A DNA stretch of 64,000 bases from Halomonas huangheensis (lineage in GTDB: Bacteria; Pseudomonadota; Gammaproteobacteria; Pseudomonadales; Halomonadaceae). Numbering within the stretch: the first letter of the stretch is position 1; the number at the start of each line of letters is the position of its first letter. The translations under genes and the position numbers were made by a program. Shown here in pieces: positions 24,663 through 34,311 of this stretch. The notes beneath the pieces were generated by a model. It did no database searches and had not been told where the DNA came from. It saw only the letters and a program-made list of their open reading frames with translations. The DNA lies in contig NZ_CP013106.1 in the NCBI RefSeq assembly GCF_001431725.1, forward strand, positions 682,001-746,000, written 5' to 3'.

Positions 24663-26066
24663 TTGAAAACCCCTGATGCCAACCACCCGCGCGATTTCCA
24701 GTCGCTGCCACTACAACAGTCCCTCCTGACAAACCTTGAGGATCTCGGCTATACCCGGCTGACGGAAATCCAGGCCGCCGCGCTGCCGGCGATTGTAGAG
24801 GGGCGGGATGTGATCGGTCAGGCCAGAACTGGCTCAGGCAAGACCGTGACCTTTGGTCTGGGCCTGCTGCACAAGCTGCAGGTAGAGCAATTCCGGGTGC
24901 AGGCTCTGGTCTTGTGTCCTACCCGGGAGCTGGCGGACCAGGTGGCGAGGGAGTTGCGCAAGCTGGCGCGGACCATTCACAACATCAAGATTCTGACCCT
25001 ATGTGGCGGTATGCCCTTCGGGCCGCAGGTCGGCTCGCTCAAGCATGGGGCGCATATCGTGGTGGGCACGCCCGGGCGCATTGAAGATCACCTGCGCAAG
25101 GGCAATCTCGACCTCGGCGAGGTGCAGACTCTTGTGCTGGATGAAGCAGACCGAATGCTGGATATGGGCTTCCAGGCGGTGCTGGACCAGATTCTGGCGG
25201 AGCTGCCAAAGCAGCGGCAGACGCTTCTGTTTTCAGCCACTTATCCCGAAACCATTGATGCACTGGCGACGCGGGTGCTGCGCGATCCAGTCAAGGTGGA
25301 AATCGCCTCGGCGCATACCCAGAGCACGATCGAGCAGAAATACTACCGGGTGGAGAGCAACGAGGAGCGGCCTGTGGCGCTATACCAGTTGCTGGCCAAT
25401 TTCGATGCTTCCTCGGCACTGGTTTTCTGCAATACCAGGAAGGATACCGATGAGGCCGCGCAGGCGTTGAAGCGCGCTGGCGTCTCCGCGCTCGCGCTCC
25501 ATGGAGATATGGAGCAGAGGGATCGAGATTGTACGCTGGCGCTGTTTGCGAATGGCAGCGCTTCCGTTCTGGTGGCGACGGACGTGGCTGCGCGCGGGCT
25601 GGATATCGAGGAGTTGCCGGTGGTAGTGAACTACCACCTCTCACGTGACCCGGAGGTGCATGTGCACCGGGTCGGCCGCACCGGGCGAGCAGGGCAGAAG
25701 GGGGTGGCGCTATCGCTGGTCAGCAGGAAGGAGGCCCATAAGCTGGAGCGGTTGGAGGAGCTGACTCAGCAGCCGATAACGCTGCAGGATGTTCCGCCGT
25801 TGCCCAGCGGCTTTGTGGCTTCACGGCCGGTGATGTCTACGCTGCAGATCGATGGCGGCAGGAAACACAAGGTGCGTGCTGGGGATGTTGTTGGCGCGCT
25901 GACAGGGGAAGGTGGCATTGACGGAGCTCAGATTGGGAAAATCCAGTTGTTTGAGCTCTCTACTTTTGTAGCGGTTGAGCGGGAGGTTGCCAGCAAGGCG
26001 CTGGGCAAGCTCGTCAATGGAAAATTGAAAGGCCGTAGATTCCGCGCGCGAATCGTGGGTGTCTGA
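24663..26066 (+). CDS. dbpA: ATP-dependent RNA helicase DbpA
   Basis: DEAD-box helicase that acts on 23S rRNA during large-subunit assembly. The 467-residue protein has a Q motif, ARTGSGKTVTF (motif I), PTRELADQVA (Ia), DEAD at residues 160-163, LLFSAT (III) and HRVGRTGRAGQ (VI). The C-terminal 75 residues (LQIDGGRKHKVRAGDVVGAL onward) match the DbpA RNA-binding domain that recognises hairpin 92 of 23S rRNA, which separates it from RhlE or SrmB. No in-frame ATG lies near the front; the TTG at 24663 gives the expected N-terminus but has only a weak ribosome binding site. Confidence 0.94.
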   Translation: MKTPDANHPRDFQSLPLQQSLLTNLEDLGYTRLTEIQAAALPAIVEGRDVIGQARTGSGKTVTFGLGLLHKLQVEQFRVQALVLCPTRELADQVARELRKLARTIHNIKILTLCGGMPFGPQVGSLKHGAHIVVGTPGRIEDHLRKGNLDLGEVQTLVLDEADRMLDMGFQAVLDQILAELPKQRQTLLFSATYPETIDALATRVLRDPVKVEIASAHTQSTIEQKYYRVESNEERPVALYQLLANFDASSALVFCNTRKDTDEAAQALKRAGVSALALHGDMEQRDRDCTLALFANGSASVLVATDVAARGLDIEELPVVVNYHLSRDPEVHVHRVGRTGRAGQKGVALSLVSRKEAHKLERLEELTQQPITLQDVPPLPSGFVASRPVMSTLQIDGGRKHKVRAGDVVGALTGEGGIDGAQIGKIQLFELSTFVAVEREVASKALGKLVNGKLKGRRFRARIVGV

Positions 26067-26220
26067 GCGCTTCCGGCGCACAGATTCGCCCGTCATTGAG
26101 CCGCGAAACAATCCGTCCGACTGTCCGCTGCCACTGCCTGGTGCTGGAGAATAGCCTGGCTGCATGAGAGCTTGAGCCGAACGCGGGGTGACTCGCAGGT
26201 TCTGCTCTCGGAGGGCATGT

Positions 26221-27240
26221 TCACGACTGGCCGATGGCAATGGCCTGGGGGCTGGGCTGGTGGAGCCCATCAAGGAGGGCATCCAGGTCGGTGATGCGGC
26301 GCACGGCCTGAAAACGCTCGGCGGCTTCACTATCCCTGGCGCGCATCTGGTTCATCCATTGCTTGAGTAGTGAAACTACAATTCGTTCTGGTAGTGTAGT
26401 ACGCTGCAGTGCAGCATATTCGCTGAGTAGGGCGGCGCGCTGCGCCCAACTGGTGTCTGGAAGGCGCTGCCCGCAGCGTTGCCAGTGTCGGATGCGTGGT
26501 GCCAGCCAGGGGTCAGCAAGAGCGCCGCGGCCCAGCATGACATGACGGCAGCCGGAGAGGGTTCGAGCCTTCCAGTAATCCTCCAGGCTCCAGATGTCGC
26601 CATTGGCGACGACCGGGATGCTCAATTGTGTGCGGATACGGCCGATCCATTCCCAGTGGGCAGGAGGCTTGTAGCCTTCGTCGCGGGTGCGGGCATGAAC
26701 CACCAGTTGCCTGGCGCCGGCATCCTCGGCCGCTCTGGCGCACTCCAATGCCAGGCGACGGTTGGAGAAGCCGAGGCGGATCTTGGCGGTAACCGGAATC
26801 ACGTCGCCCACAGCACGGTATACGGCGTCTACCGCACGGAACAAGCGGCGTGGATCGCGCAATAATGAAGCACCGCCGTCGTGTCGGTTGACGAGCTTGG
26901 CCGGGCAGCCGAAGTTGAGATCGAGGCTGATGGCTCCCAGACGCAATGCCTGTTGTGCATTGGCGGCAAGTGCCTCGGGGTCGGAGCCGAGAAGCTGTAG
27001 GTGGACGGGGATGTTGCTGGGAGTGGCGATAGGCTGTGTGGCGAGCTCCGGGCAATGCCTGTAGAACACACGAGGTGGTAGGCGTGCGTCGACCACCCGT
27101 ACGAATTCGGTGACTGTCCAGTCGAAGCCGGGGGTGCGAGTCAGCAGGTCTCGAGCGTGGTAATCGATCACGCCCTCCATGGGAGCGAGCCCTATGCGAC
27201 CTTCGTCTAGCTGATGGGTGTGTAGTAAATTAACAACCAA
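26221..27240 (-). CDS. dusC: tRNA-dihydrouridine(16) synthase
   Basis: Flavoenzyme that reduces uridine 16 in the tRNA D loop. The 339-residue protein shows GLAPMEGVIDYHARDLL, TEFVRVVDARLPPRVFYRHCPEL, VQLLGSD-like VHLQLLGSDPEALAANA, and LDLNFGCPAKLVNRHDGGASLL with the catalytic Cys in the FGCPAK loop. The ITEFVRVV and HRICPEL-type blocks point to DusC rather than DusA or DusB. The start is TTG at 27240, with AAGG 9 bases upstream; the next ATG would remove the flavin-binding strand. It runs divergently from oadGAB. Confidence 0.93.
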   Translation of the reverse strand: MVVNLLHTHQLDEGRIGLAPMEGVIDYHARDLLTRTPGFDWTVTEFVRVVDARLPPRVFYRHCPELATQPIATPSNIPVHLQLLGSDPEALAANAQQALRLGAISLDLNFGCPAKLVNRHDGGASLLRDPRRLFRAVDAVYRAVGDVIPVTAKIRLGFSNRRLALECARAAEDAGARQLVVHARTRDEGYKPPAHWEWIGRIRTQLSIPVVANGDIWSLEDYWKARTLSGCRHVMLGRGALADPWLAPRIRHWQRCGQRLPDTSWAQRAALLSEYAALQRTTLPERIVVSLLKQWMNQMRARDSEAAERFQAVRRITDLDALLDGLHQPSPQAIAIGQS

Positions 27241-27306
27241 AACTGCTACCTTAACGCAATTGTCATCTACTGCTTATGTGGCAGTCTACAACATCAAAAT
27301 TACTGA

Positions 27307-27340
27307 AAAGTGTGCGGTTCGTGAAAAATAAGCACACTTT
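27307..27340 (+). promoter_or_regulatory. Perfect inverted repeat in the oadGAB leader
   Basis: AAAGTGTGC (27307-27315) and GCACACTTT (27332-27340) form a perfect 9-bp inverted repeat with a 16-nt spacer, ending 12 bases before the oadG ribosome binding site. It could be an operator or a leader hairpin; no T-run follows. Confidence 0.45.
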
Positions 27341-27366
27341 CGTGCGATAAAAAGGGGGTGTTCCGC

Positions 27367-27621
27367 ATGCAGGACTCACAGCTTCTAAGCGAAGGTCTCA
27401 GCCTGATGGGACTTGGCATGGGCTTCGTTTTTGTTTTTCTTACGGTGCTTGTGGTTACCGTGACGCTGATGTCTCGCGTTATCGGTCGTTTCTTTCCACA
27501 GCCGGTGGCGCCGACTGCCGCCCCTCGCAAGGCTACTGTTGCGTCTCCGCAGCAGGATGAAACCTTGATGGCGGTTATCGCCGCTGCCATTCATCAGCAT
27601 CGGCAGCGCCATCGTCGCTGA
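27367..27621 (+). CDS. oadG: Oxaloacetate decarboxylase Na+ pump, gamma subunit
   Basis: Small membrane subunit that holds the alpha and beta subunits together. The 84-residue protein has one N-terminal membrane helix ([26 protein letters not shown]), a Pro/Ala-rich linker and a His/Arg-rich C-terminus ([12 protein letters not shown]) that in relatives binds zinc and contacts OadA. AGGGGGT precedes the ATG at 27367; a GTG 9 bases earlier is an alternative. It is the first gene of an oadG-oadA-oadB operon. Confidence 0.92.
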   Translation: MQDSQLLSEGLSLMGLGMGFVFVFLTVLVVTVTLMSRVIGRFFPQPVAPTAAPRKATVASPQQDETLMAVIAAAIHQHRQRHRR

Positions 27622-27708
27622 TTCTGCACCGATTGCAACGAATTTCCAGCTCATCTCCGTTTTTTGCAAGCTTATTCCCGAAACTTTCAACGATAACAGG
27701 GCTTTGAT

Positions 27709-29511
27709 ATGAGTGAGATTCAACGACCGCTCGGCATCACCGATGTCGTGCTGCGCGACGCCCATCAGTCGCTGTTCGCTACCCGCATGCGCATCGACGA
27801 CATGCTGCCGATTGCCGAGAAACTCGACAAGGTCGGGTTCTGGTCGCTCGAATCCTGGGGTGGCGCGACCTTTGATGCCTGCATTCGCTATCTGGGTGAG
27901 GACCCCTGGGAACGCATTCGTGCCCTCAAGGAAGCCATGCCCAATACCCCTCAGCAGATGCTGTTGCGTGGTCAAAACCTGCTCGGATATCGCCATTACG
28001 CTGATGATGTGGTGGACCGTTTCGTCGAGCGGGCGAAGACCAACGGCGTGGATGTATTCCGTGTCTTCGATGCAATGAATGATCCGCGTAACCTGGAACG
28101 GGCAATCAAGGCGGTCAAGGCCAATGATGGTCATGCTCAGGGCACGATTTCCTATACGGTCAGCCCGGTCCATACCCTTGATAGCTGGGTAGAGTTGGCG
28201 AGCACCATTGCCGATATGGGTGCCGACTCATTGGCGATCAAGGATATGGCTGGGCTACTGACTCCCTATACCGCTTATGAGCTGGTAACACGGCTCAAGC
28301 AGACCCTGGATATTCCCATCCACATGCAGTGCCATGCCACGACCGGCATGTCCACGGCGACGGCGCTCAAGGCCGCTGAAGCCGGCATCGACAATGTGGA
28401 TACCGCGATTTCTTCGATGTCGATGACTTATGGACACAGTCCTACCGAGTCGCTGGTGGCGATCCTCAAGGGCACTGAGCGTGATACCGGATTGGATCTC
28501 GAGTTGCTCGAAGACATTGCTGGATATTTCCGTGAGGTGCGCAAGAAATATGCTGCCTTCGAAGGCTCTCTCAAGGGCATTGACTCGCGCATTCTGGTCG
28601 CTCAGGTGCCGGGTGGCATGCTGACCAATATGGAAAGCCAGCTCAAGGAGCAGGGGGCGGGGGATCGTCTCGATGATGTACTTGCTGAAATACCGCGAGT
28701 GCGTGAGGACCTCGGTTATATCCCTCTGGTCACGCCAACGTCTCAGATCGTTGGGACGCAGGCGGTCATGAACGTGATGATGGGAGAACGCTACAAGTCG
28801 ATCTCCCGCGAAGTGCAGGCGCTGCTCAAAGGTGAGTACGGTGTGGCGCCGGCTCCCTTCAACCGTGAATTGCAGCAACGTGTGTTGGAAGGTGGAGAGG
28901 CGATTACCGAGCGCCCGGCTGACCGTTTGAGCGCGGAAATGGAGCGTCTCACCGGTGAGCTTACCGACAAGGCGGCTAGTGATGATATTCGTCTGGCCGA
29001 GGGTGAGCAGCAGATCGATGATGTGCTGACTTATGCGTTGTTCCCGCAGATTGGCTTGAAGTTTCTCAAGAACCGCGATAATCCCGATGCCTTCGAGCCC
29101 GCGCCGACGCTGGAATCTGCCCAGTCGGCCACTCAGACTGCTGTGGTCAGTACCGCGGCACCTTCCAATGGTCCGGAGACCTACACCGTCAAGGTCAACG
29201 GTAATGCCTATGTGGTTGAGGTCAGTGAAGGTGGTGAGATTACTCAGGTGGCGGACTCTTCATCTTCGCCTTCATCTGCGCCTGCACCGGCTACTTCCAG
29301 TGGCATGAGCGTGGATGCACCGCTGGCCGGCAATATCTTCAAGGTCAACGTCAAGCCGGGTGACAGCGTGGCCGAGGGTGATGTTGTGGTGATCCTCGAG
29401 GCGATGAAGATGGAAACCGAGGTGCGCGCTCAGGCGGCCGGCACCGTATCCGAGGTCAAGGTGAGTGAAGGCGACAGTGTGTCTGTAGGCGACGCACTGG
29501 TCGTCCTCTAG
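27709..29511 (+). CDS. oadA: Oxaloacetate decarboxylase Na+ pump, alpha subunit
   Basis: Carboxyltransferase that moves CO2 from oxaloacetate to biotin, giving pyruvate. The 600-residue protein has the carboxyltransferase barrel ([30 protein letters not shown]), an association domain, an Ala/Pro/Ser-rich linker (about 515-530) and a C-terminal biotinyl domain with the target Lys567 in EAMKMETEV. Gene order oadG-A-B and the spacing (87 bp, then 9 bp) show one operon. In a halophile this complex couples decarboxylation to Na+ export. Confidence 0.97.
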   Translation: MSEIQRPLGITDVVLRDAHQSLFATRMRIDDMLPIAEKLDKVGFWSLESWGGATFDACIRYLGEDPWERIRALKEAMPNTPQQMLLRGQNLLGYRHYADDVVDRFVERAKTNGVDVFRVFDAMNDPRNLERAIKAVKANDGHAQGTISYTVSPVHTLDSWVELASTIADMGADSLAIKDMAGLLTPYTAYELVTRLKQTLDIPIHMQCHATTGMSTATALKAAEAGIDNVDTAISSMSMTYGHSPTESLVAILKGTERDTGLDLELLEDIAGYFREVRKKYAAFEGSLKGIDSRILVAQVPGGMLTNMESQLKEQGAGDRLDDVLAEIPRVREDLGYIPLVTPTSQIVGTQAVMNVMMGERYKSISREVQALLKGEYGVAPAPFNRELQQRVLEGGEAITERPADRLSAEMERLTGELTDKAASDDIRLAEGEQQIDDVLTYALFPQIGLKFLKNRDNPDAFEPAPTLESAQSATQTAVVSTAAPSNGPETYTVKVNGNAYVVEVSEGGEITQVADSSSSPSSAPAPATSSGMSVDAPLAGNIFKVNVKPGDSVAEGDVVVILEAMKMETEVRAQAAGTVSEVKVSEGDSVSVGDALVVL

Positions 29512-29520
29512 GGGCGTATC

Positions 29521-30843
29521 ATGGAGAAGATTCTGACGCTCTGGTATGGCTCTGGGCTATACAACCTGAGCCTTGGTCAGGCGGTGATGATCGTGGTCGG
29601 GCTGATGCTGTTGTGGCTGGCGATGGCGAAGAAATTCGAGCCACTGTTGTTGGTTCCGATCGGCTTCGGCGGCATTCTGGCCAACATCCCCGAGGCTGGG
29701 CTGGCGCTGTCGGCAGCTGAGCAGGCCGCGCATCTGGGTCGTCCCGAGCTGTTGACGCAGATGGCTCAGGCGCTGGGAACCAGCCTGCCTGCGGGCGCTG
29801 ATATCGCGAGCTGGAGACACGGCCTGGAAGAGTTGCTGCATGGGGATATCTCGCCGGCGCTGCTGCGTGCGGCCAATGATGTCGCCATGGATGCTGGTTT
29901 TGCACATGGCATGCTGTATCAGTTCTACAGTGTGGCCATTGCTTCCGGTATTGCGCCGTTGGTGATCTTCATGGGGGTTGGCGCGATGACCGATTTCGGC
30001 CCATTGCTGGCCAACCCCAGGACACTGTTCCTTGGTGCGGCGGCTCAGTTCGGCATCTTTGCCACACTGCTGGGTGCGGTGGTGCTGTCGGCGGCCGGGG
30101 TGATGGACTTTACCCTCAATCAGGCAGCAGCCATTGGCATCATCGGCGGCGCCGATGGTCCGACCTCGATCTATGTGGCCAGCATCCTTGCGCCGGAGTT
30201 GCTGGGCGCGATTGCAGTCGCGTCCTACTCCTACATGGCGCTGGTGCCGCTGATTCAGCCACCGATCATGCGTGCCCTGACCACGGCGAAGGAGCGCGAG
30301 ATCGCCATGACGCAGCTGCGTCCGGTCTCTCGCCTGGAGAAGATTGTCTTCCCGTTGGCGCTGCTGATTCTGGTTGTGCTGTTTCTCCCAGACGCCGCAC
30401 CGCTGCTGGGGATGTTCTGCTTCGGTAACCTGATGCGCGAATGTGGCGTGGTCGAGCGTCTATCGGATACGGCTCAGAATGCGCTGATCAATATCGTCAC
30501 CATCTTCCTCGGCCTTTCGGTGGGCTCGAAGTTGATGGCGGATCGCTTCCTGGCGGTTGAGACCCTCGGGATTCTCGGTCTGGGCATGGTGGCCTTCGCG
30601 ATCGGTACCGCCTGTGGCGTGTTGATGGCCAAGGTGCTGAATATGGTCAGCAAGAACCCGATCAACCCTTTGATCGGTTCCGCAGGCGTGTCGGCGGTGC
30701 CGATGGCGGCTCGGGTTTCCAACAAGATAGGTCTGGAGTCCAATCCGCATAACTTCCTGCTGATGCATGCCATGGGGCCGAATGTGGCTGGTGTCATCGG
30801 GTCGGCGGTAGCCGCCGGGGTGATGATCAAGTACCTCGGTTGA
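29521..30843 (+). CDS. oadB: Oxaloacetate decarboxylase Na+ pump, beta subunit
   Basis: Integral membrane subunit that decarboxylates carboxybiotin and exports Na+. The 440-residue protein has about ten hydrophobic segments and the ion-site motif [10 protein letters not shown] with Asp212, plus the second conserved region [24 protein letters not shown] hydrophilic insert near residues 57-120 carries the only long polar stretch, as in other OadB. It follows oadA by 9 bp, and a hairpin follows the stop. Confidence 0.97.
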   Translation: MEKILTLWYGSGLYNLSLGQAVMIVVGLMLLWLAMAKKFEPLLLVPIGFGGILANIPEAGLALSAAEQAAHLGRPELLTQMAQALGTSLPAGADIASWRHGLEELLHGDISPALLRAANDVAMDAGFAHGMLYQFYSVAIASGIAPLVIFMGVGAMTDFGPLLANPRTLFLGAAAQFGIFATLLGAVVLSAAGVMDFTLNQAAAIGIIGGADGPTSIYVASILAPELLGAIAVASYSYMALVPLIQPPIMRALTTAKEREIAMTQLRPVSRLEKIVFPLALLILVVLFLPDAAPLLGMFCFGNLMRECGVVERLSDTAQNALINIVTIFLGLSVGSKLMADRFLAVETLGILGLGMVAFAIGTACGVLMAKVLNMVSKNPINPLIGSAGVSAVPMAARVSNKIGLESNPHNFLLMHAMGPNVAGVIGSAVAAGVMIKYLG

Positions 30844-30868
30844 GGTTGCTCTGCCACTCAAGGAAATG

Positions 30869-30900
30869 GCGCCTTCCTCGGTAACGGGGAGGGCGCTATT
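30869..30900 (+). terminator. Hairpin terminator of oadGAB
   Basis: Bases 30869-30879 pair with 30886-30896 over 11 positions (two wobbles) around a GGTAAC loop, with short T tracts behind, 25 bp past oadB. Confidence 0.65.
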
Positions 30901-31054
30901 GTATTGGTGACTCACAGAGCGGCTCTGGACCACTCGTATCCGCTGGTTTGTCCGCTAGCTGCGGAGAGTCTCCGAACTACCACGCAATAGCCATCCAACT
31001 GTCATTTTCTCAGCTTAGTCTGGCCCCATTGCTACCGCGGCAAGGGGAAGGCAG

Positions 31055-32860
31055 ATGATCGACATCGATGGCGCATTGCGTGACAAGGCTCCAGCGGTTC
31101 AGCGTTGGCCGAGTTGGTGTCGGCGCTTGCTCGTGGCCGGGCTCAAGCGGCTGGTGCATGAGCAGGAGATCAATGACTTTCTGATCCAGCATCAGAATGC
31201 CGGTGGCATGGAGTTTATCGACCGAGTGCTGGAGCGGCTGGACTTCGGCTATACCCTTTCCTCACGCGAGCGTGACAATATCCCGGTGACTGGACGAGTA
31301 GTTATCGTCGCCAACCATCCACTGGGAGCCCTCGACGGCCTGGCGTTGGTGCGCATGGTGGCCGACCTGAGACCTGACGTTAAGATCATTGCCAATGACC
31401 TGTTGATGCAGATCCGCCCGCTGGCGCCTTTGCTGCTGCCGGTGGATAACCTGTCGCGCAAGGGGTTTCGCAAGAGTCTGCAGGGGATTGTCGATGCGCT
31501 GGATGATGAGCAGGCAGTAATCGTGTTTCCCGCTGGGGAGGTTTCTCGCGCTGGTCCTTCCGGCATCAAGGATGGCGACTGGATGTCTGGCTTTCTGCAT
31601 GCTGCACGCCGTACCAATGCGCCGATTGTGCCGGTACATGTCGGAGGACGTAACTCCTCACTGTTCTATTCGCTGACGTCTCTCTATTCGCCACTGGGCA
31701 CGCTGTTGTTGCCGCATGAGATGTTTCGTCAGCGCGGGCGACAGGTTGCGATGCGCGTTGGCGGCGAGATTCCGTTGCAGCGCTTCGATCGTGATGATCT
31801 GGCAACTGCTGCCAAGCTCAAGCTATTGCGTAAACACGTCTATCGTCTGGGTAAAGGGCGTAGTGGTGTCTTTGTCAGTGAGTCGGGGATTGCTCACCCG
31901 GAAAGTCGCCAGCGTCTGAGAGAGGAACTGTCGTGTGCCGAGCGCCTCGGAGAAACGCCGGATGGCAAGCAGATCCTGCTGTTTGACTACCGCCCCGATT
32001 CGGCAGTAATGCATGAAATCGGGCGCTTGCGTGAGATTACCTTCCGCCGAGTTGGTGAGGGCACCGGCAAGAAGCGTGATATCGATGAGTACGATGTTCT
32101 CTATCGGCACCTGGTGCTCTGGGATGACAAGGATCTCGAGATTGCCGGTGCTTACCGTCTTGGCGAGGTAGGCAAGATTCTGGAGGCGCGTGGCGTCGAG
32201 GGTCTGTACAGCTCGACCATCTTTCACCTCGATAATGCGCCCTTGCAGGAATGGTGCAATGGCCTGGAGCTCGGTCGCAGCTTTGTCCAGCCACGTTATT
32301 GGGGGCGTCGCAGCCTGGATTATCTGTGGCTGGGTCTGGGCGCCTATCTACGCAAGCATCCAGAAGTTCGCTGGCTGTTTGGCCCGGTGACCATTCCCAA
32401 TCATATGCCACCGTTGGCCAAGGAATTGCTGCTCAGCTATTACCGTCACTATCACGCCAATGACACCAGTCTGATTCGACCGCGGGCGCCGGTGCAGTTG
32501 TCGTCGGCCGGGCGTCATGAGGCCGAACGGCTGTTCTCCGGTAATGACATCAAGGAAGATTTTCAGCGCCTCCGGCATGCGCTGCAGGCGATGGGGGCTG
32601 GTGTGCCTGCGCTCTACAAGCAGTATGTGGAGGTGGCTCAGCCCGGAGGCGTCAGCTTCCATGCTTTCGGCGTCGATACCGGGTTCAGCTACTGTATCGA
32701 TGGGCTGGTGGCGGTGGATGTCACGCAGCTGAAGCCGGAAAAACGCGCCCGCTACATCGGGGAAATGGCACCTGCCGGCAACTCAGCAACTGCTGCGGAA
32801 AAGGCTGTCGACATGGACGTTGATGGAGTCGCTGCCACCAGGGCGACCGCAGGGGTATAA
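31055..32860 (+). CDS. Two-domain acyltransferase (PlsC-like plus OlsB-like; OlsF architecture)
   Basis: A 601-residue protein with two acyltransferase halves. The first (about 60-280) is a lysophospholipid acyltransferase domain with the motif ANHPLGALDG and the substrate block VIVFPAGEVSR. The second (about 300-540) resembles the OlsB/GNAT-like N-acyltransferase family (RLREITFRRVGEGTGKKRDIDEYDVLYRHLVLWD, then AGAYRLG). This PlsC-OlsB fusion is the layout of OlsF, which makes ornithine lipids by itself in Serratia. Substrate is therefore inferred to be ornithine (or another amino acid) plus acyl-ACP. It lies alone, convergent with yigZ. It could also be a plain hemolysin-type acyltransferase. 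Confidence 0.75.
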   Translation: MIDIDGALRDKAPAVQRWPSWCRRLLVAGLKRLVHEQEINDFLIQHQNAGGMEFIDRVLERLDFGYTLSSRERDNIPVTGRVVIVANHPLGALDGLALVRMVADLRPDVKIIANDLLMQIRPLAPLLLPVDNLSRKGFRKSLQGIVDALDDEQAVIVFPAGEVSRAGPSGIKDGDWMSGFLHAARRTNAPIVPVHVGGRNSSLFYSLTSLYSPLGTLLLPHEMFRQRGRQVAMRVGGEIPLQRFDRDDLATAAKLKLLRKHVYRLGKGRSGVFVSESGIAHPESRQRLREELSCAERLGETPDGKQILLFDYRPDSAVMHEIGRLREITFRRVGEGTGKKRDIDEYDVLYRHLVLWDDKDLEIAGAYRLGEVGKILEARGVEGLYSSTIFHLDNAPLQEWCNGLELGRSFVQPRYWGRRSLDYLWLGLGAYLRKHPEVRWLFGPVTIPNHMPPLAKELLLSYYRHYHANDTSLIRPRAPVQLSSAGRHEAERLFSGNDIKEDFQRLRHALQAMGAGVPALYKQYVEVAQPGGVSFHAFGVDTGFSYCIDGLVAVDVTQLKPEKRARYIGEMAPAGNSATAAEKAVDMDVDGVAATRATAGV

Positions 32861-32929
32861 GCCGGGTAGTTACCAGCATGCCTGGTAATGACCGGCATCG
32901 CGCCTGGCTAACAACAACACTCGAGCGTG

Positions 32930-33562
32930 TCATGGTGTCAGTTGGGAGTCATCTTCCAATTGCAACTTGCCCTTGAGGCGCGAATGCAGAGCGCTGACAT
33001 CTACCTGGGTATCACTGGGCCAACCCAATGCCAGAGTCACTCCGTCGGCAGCATAGAGAACATCGACGATGGTGATGTCGTGTTGCGCACACCAATCTCT
33101 GGTGTCGGCTTCCCCTGCAAACTCGATGCGCACACGCACCTCACGCCGCTCGGTGACTTCTCGTCTGGGCACCTCGGCCAGAGCAGCCATTACCGCTTGG
33201 GTGTAGGCGCGAGCCAGGCCACCGGTGCCCAGCTTGATACCACCGAAGTAGCGAGTGACTACCGCGGCTACCTGGCCGATGCCATCACCGGTGAGGGCCT
33301 GGTACATCGGGCGGCCTGCGGTGCCGCCGGGCTCACCGTCGTCGGAAAAGCCGATATGGACCTGCTCCCCCGGAGGCCCGGCGATAAAGGCACTGCAGTG
33401 GTGGCTGGCATTGGGGTGGGCGTTGCGTGCGGCTGCCAGCAGGCGGTCGAATGCCCCATTGTCCGGCGCATGGGCCAGCCAGGTGATGAAACGACTGCGT
33501 TCGATCTCGATCTCGACTTCAAACCAGTTGTCGGGAGTGAGGTCGGGAACCGGATAGCGCAT
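32930..33562 (-). CDS. yigZ: YigZ family protein (IMPACT/UPF0029 domain)
   Basis: Conserved protein with an N-terminal IMPACT domain and a C-terminal ferredoxin-like domain; its biochemical role in bacteria is unsettled. The 210-residue protein has the family blocks FSDDGEPGGTAGRPM and VVTRYFGGIKLGTGGLARAY. Its ATG overlaps by one base the stop of the S24 peptidase gene upstream (TGATG), so the two are translationally coupled and may share the SOS-type promoter. Confidence 0.93.
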   Translation of the reverse strand: MRYPVPDLTPDNWFEVEIEIERSRFITWLAHAPDNGAFDRLLAAARNAHPNASHHCSAFIAGPPGEQVHIGFSDDGEPGGTAGRPMYQALTGDGIGQVAAVVTRYFGGIKLGTGGLARAYTQAVMAALAEVPRREVTERREVRVRIEFAGEADTRDWCAQHDITIVDVLYAADGVTLALGWPSDTQVDVSALHSRLKGKLQLEDDSQLTP

Positions 33563-34038
33563 CAGGCTGCCATCTCTGCTCGCCGGGCGACACCCATGAC
33601 CAGGCCCAATACTCGAATATCGCTATTGCGCAGATAGATGGCTGGCATGCTGGTGTTGGCCGGTTGCAGACGCACACCATTCTTCTCGATATACAGCTTC
33701 TTCAGGGTGACCTCCTGGTCGTTGATCATGACCACTGCTGTTTCGCCGTTCTCGGCGCTTTCCTGACGTTCAATAATGATCACATCGCCATCGAAGATAT
33801 TGCAATCGATCATTGAGTTGCCACGCACCTGGAGGGCGTAGGTATTGCGGCGGATCATGCGTGATGGGACATGAATAGTGGCATCGCTGCTGCATACCTC
33901 GATCGGCATACCCGCCGAAACACTACCCGCCAGCGGAATCTCGACGCTGCTGTCGGGGTCGTGGTCAATGGCAGCCCAACTCTCGGCGATGGGTAGGTTG
34001 GGTAGGCGTTGAAAGAACTGCAGTGTGACGGTGGTCAT
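33562..34038 (-). CDS. Orphan UmuD/LexA-like S24 autocleaving protein
   Basis: A 158-residue protein of the S24 peptidase family. It has an Ala42-Gly43 cleavage site (GSVSAGMPIE), catalytic Ser75 (GNSMID) and Lys113 (EVTLKKL); the 38-residue Ser-Lys spacing matches LexA and UmuD. The 40 residues before the cleavage site contain no helix-turn-helix, so this is not a LexA repressor. UmuD, a mutagenesis subunit or a regulator is possible, but no umuC/polymerase gene adjoins. The start was set at 34038 by AAGGGGAG 10 bases upstream; the longer frame is not protein-like. An SOS box lies 95 bp upstream. Confidence 0.85.
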   Translation of the reverse strand: MTTVTLQFFQRLPNLPIAESWAAIDHDPDSSVEIPLAGSVSAGMPIEVCSSDATIHVPSRMIRRNTYALQVRGNSMIDCNIFDGDVIIIERQESAENGETAVVMINDQEVTLKKLYIEKNGVRLQPANTSMPAIYLRNSDIRVLGLVMGVARRAEMAA

Positions 34039-34132
34039 GGCACGTGGTCTCCCCTTGGTGGGCACTGCCTGCATTCGACGCGCAGGTGGATCTTGCGAGT
34101 CGTCGTGGCAGCACCTCCCTTGCGTAAAATAC

Positions 34133-34148
34133 CTGTCGATACATACAG
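34133..34148 (-). promoter_or_regulatory. LexA box upstream of the S24 gene
   Basis: CTG-N10-CAG (34133-34148). On the minus strand it reads CTGTATGTATCGACAG, close to the LexA consensus CTGTATATATATACAG. It lies 95 bp upstream of the S24 gene start and about 165 bp before ccmA on the other strand. Confidence 0.8.
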
Positions 34149-34311
34149 TGTTTTGATGAAGGATAGCAGCGCCAGCAAAACACGCAAGTATCAAGAATCT
34201 GCCGTAGGTGGTCATGACACGAACCTGCGACGGCTTGCCGCCTGTGGTTGCTGGTTCGACTGCGGCAATACGTGTAAAGTCTGTGCGAATCTGTTGATCC
34301 TGGGGTGCGTC

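Noticed and set aside
34009..34311. Upstream extension of the ccmA frame
   Set aside because: It crosses the divergent S24 gene start and SOS box, has no ribosome binding site, and exceeds the CcmA family length.
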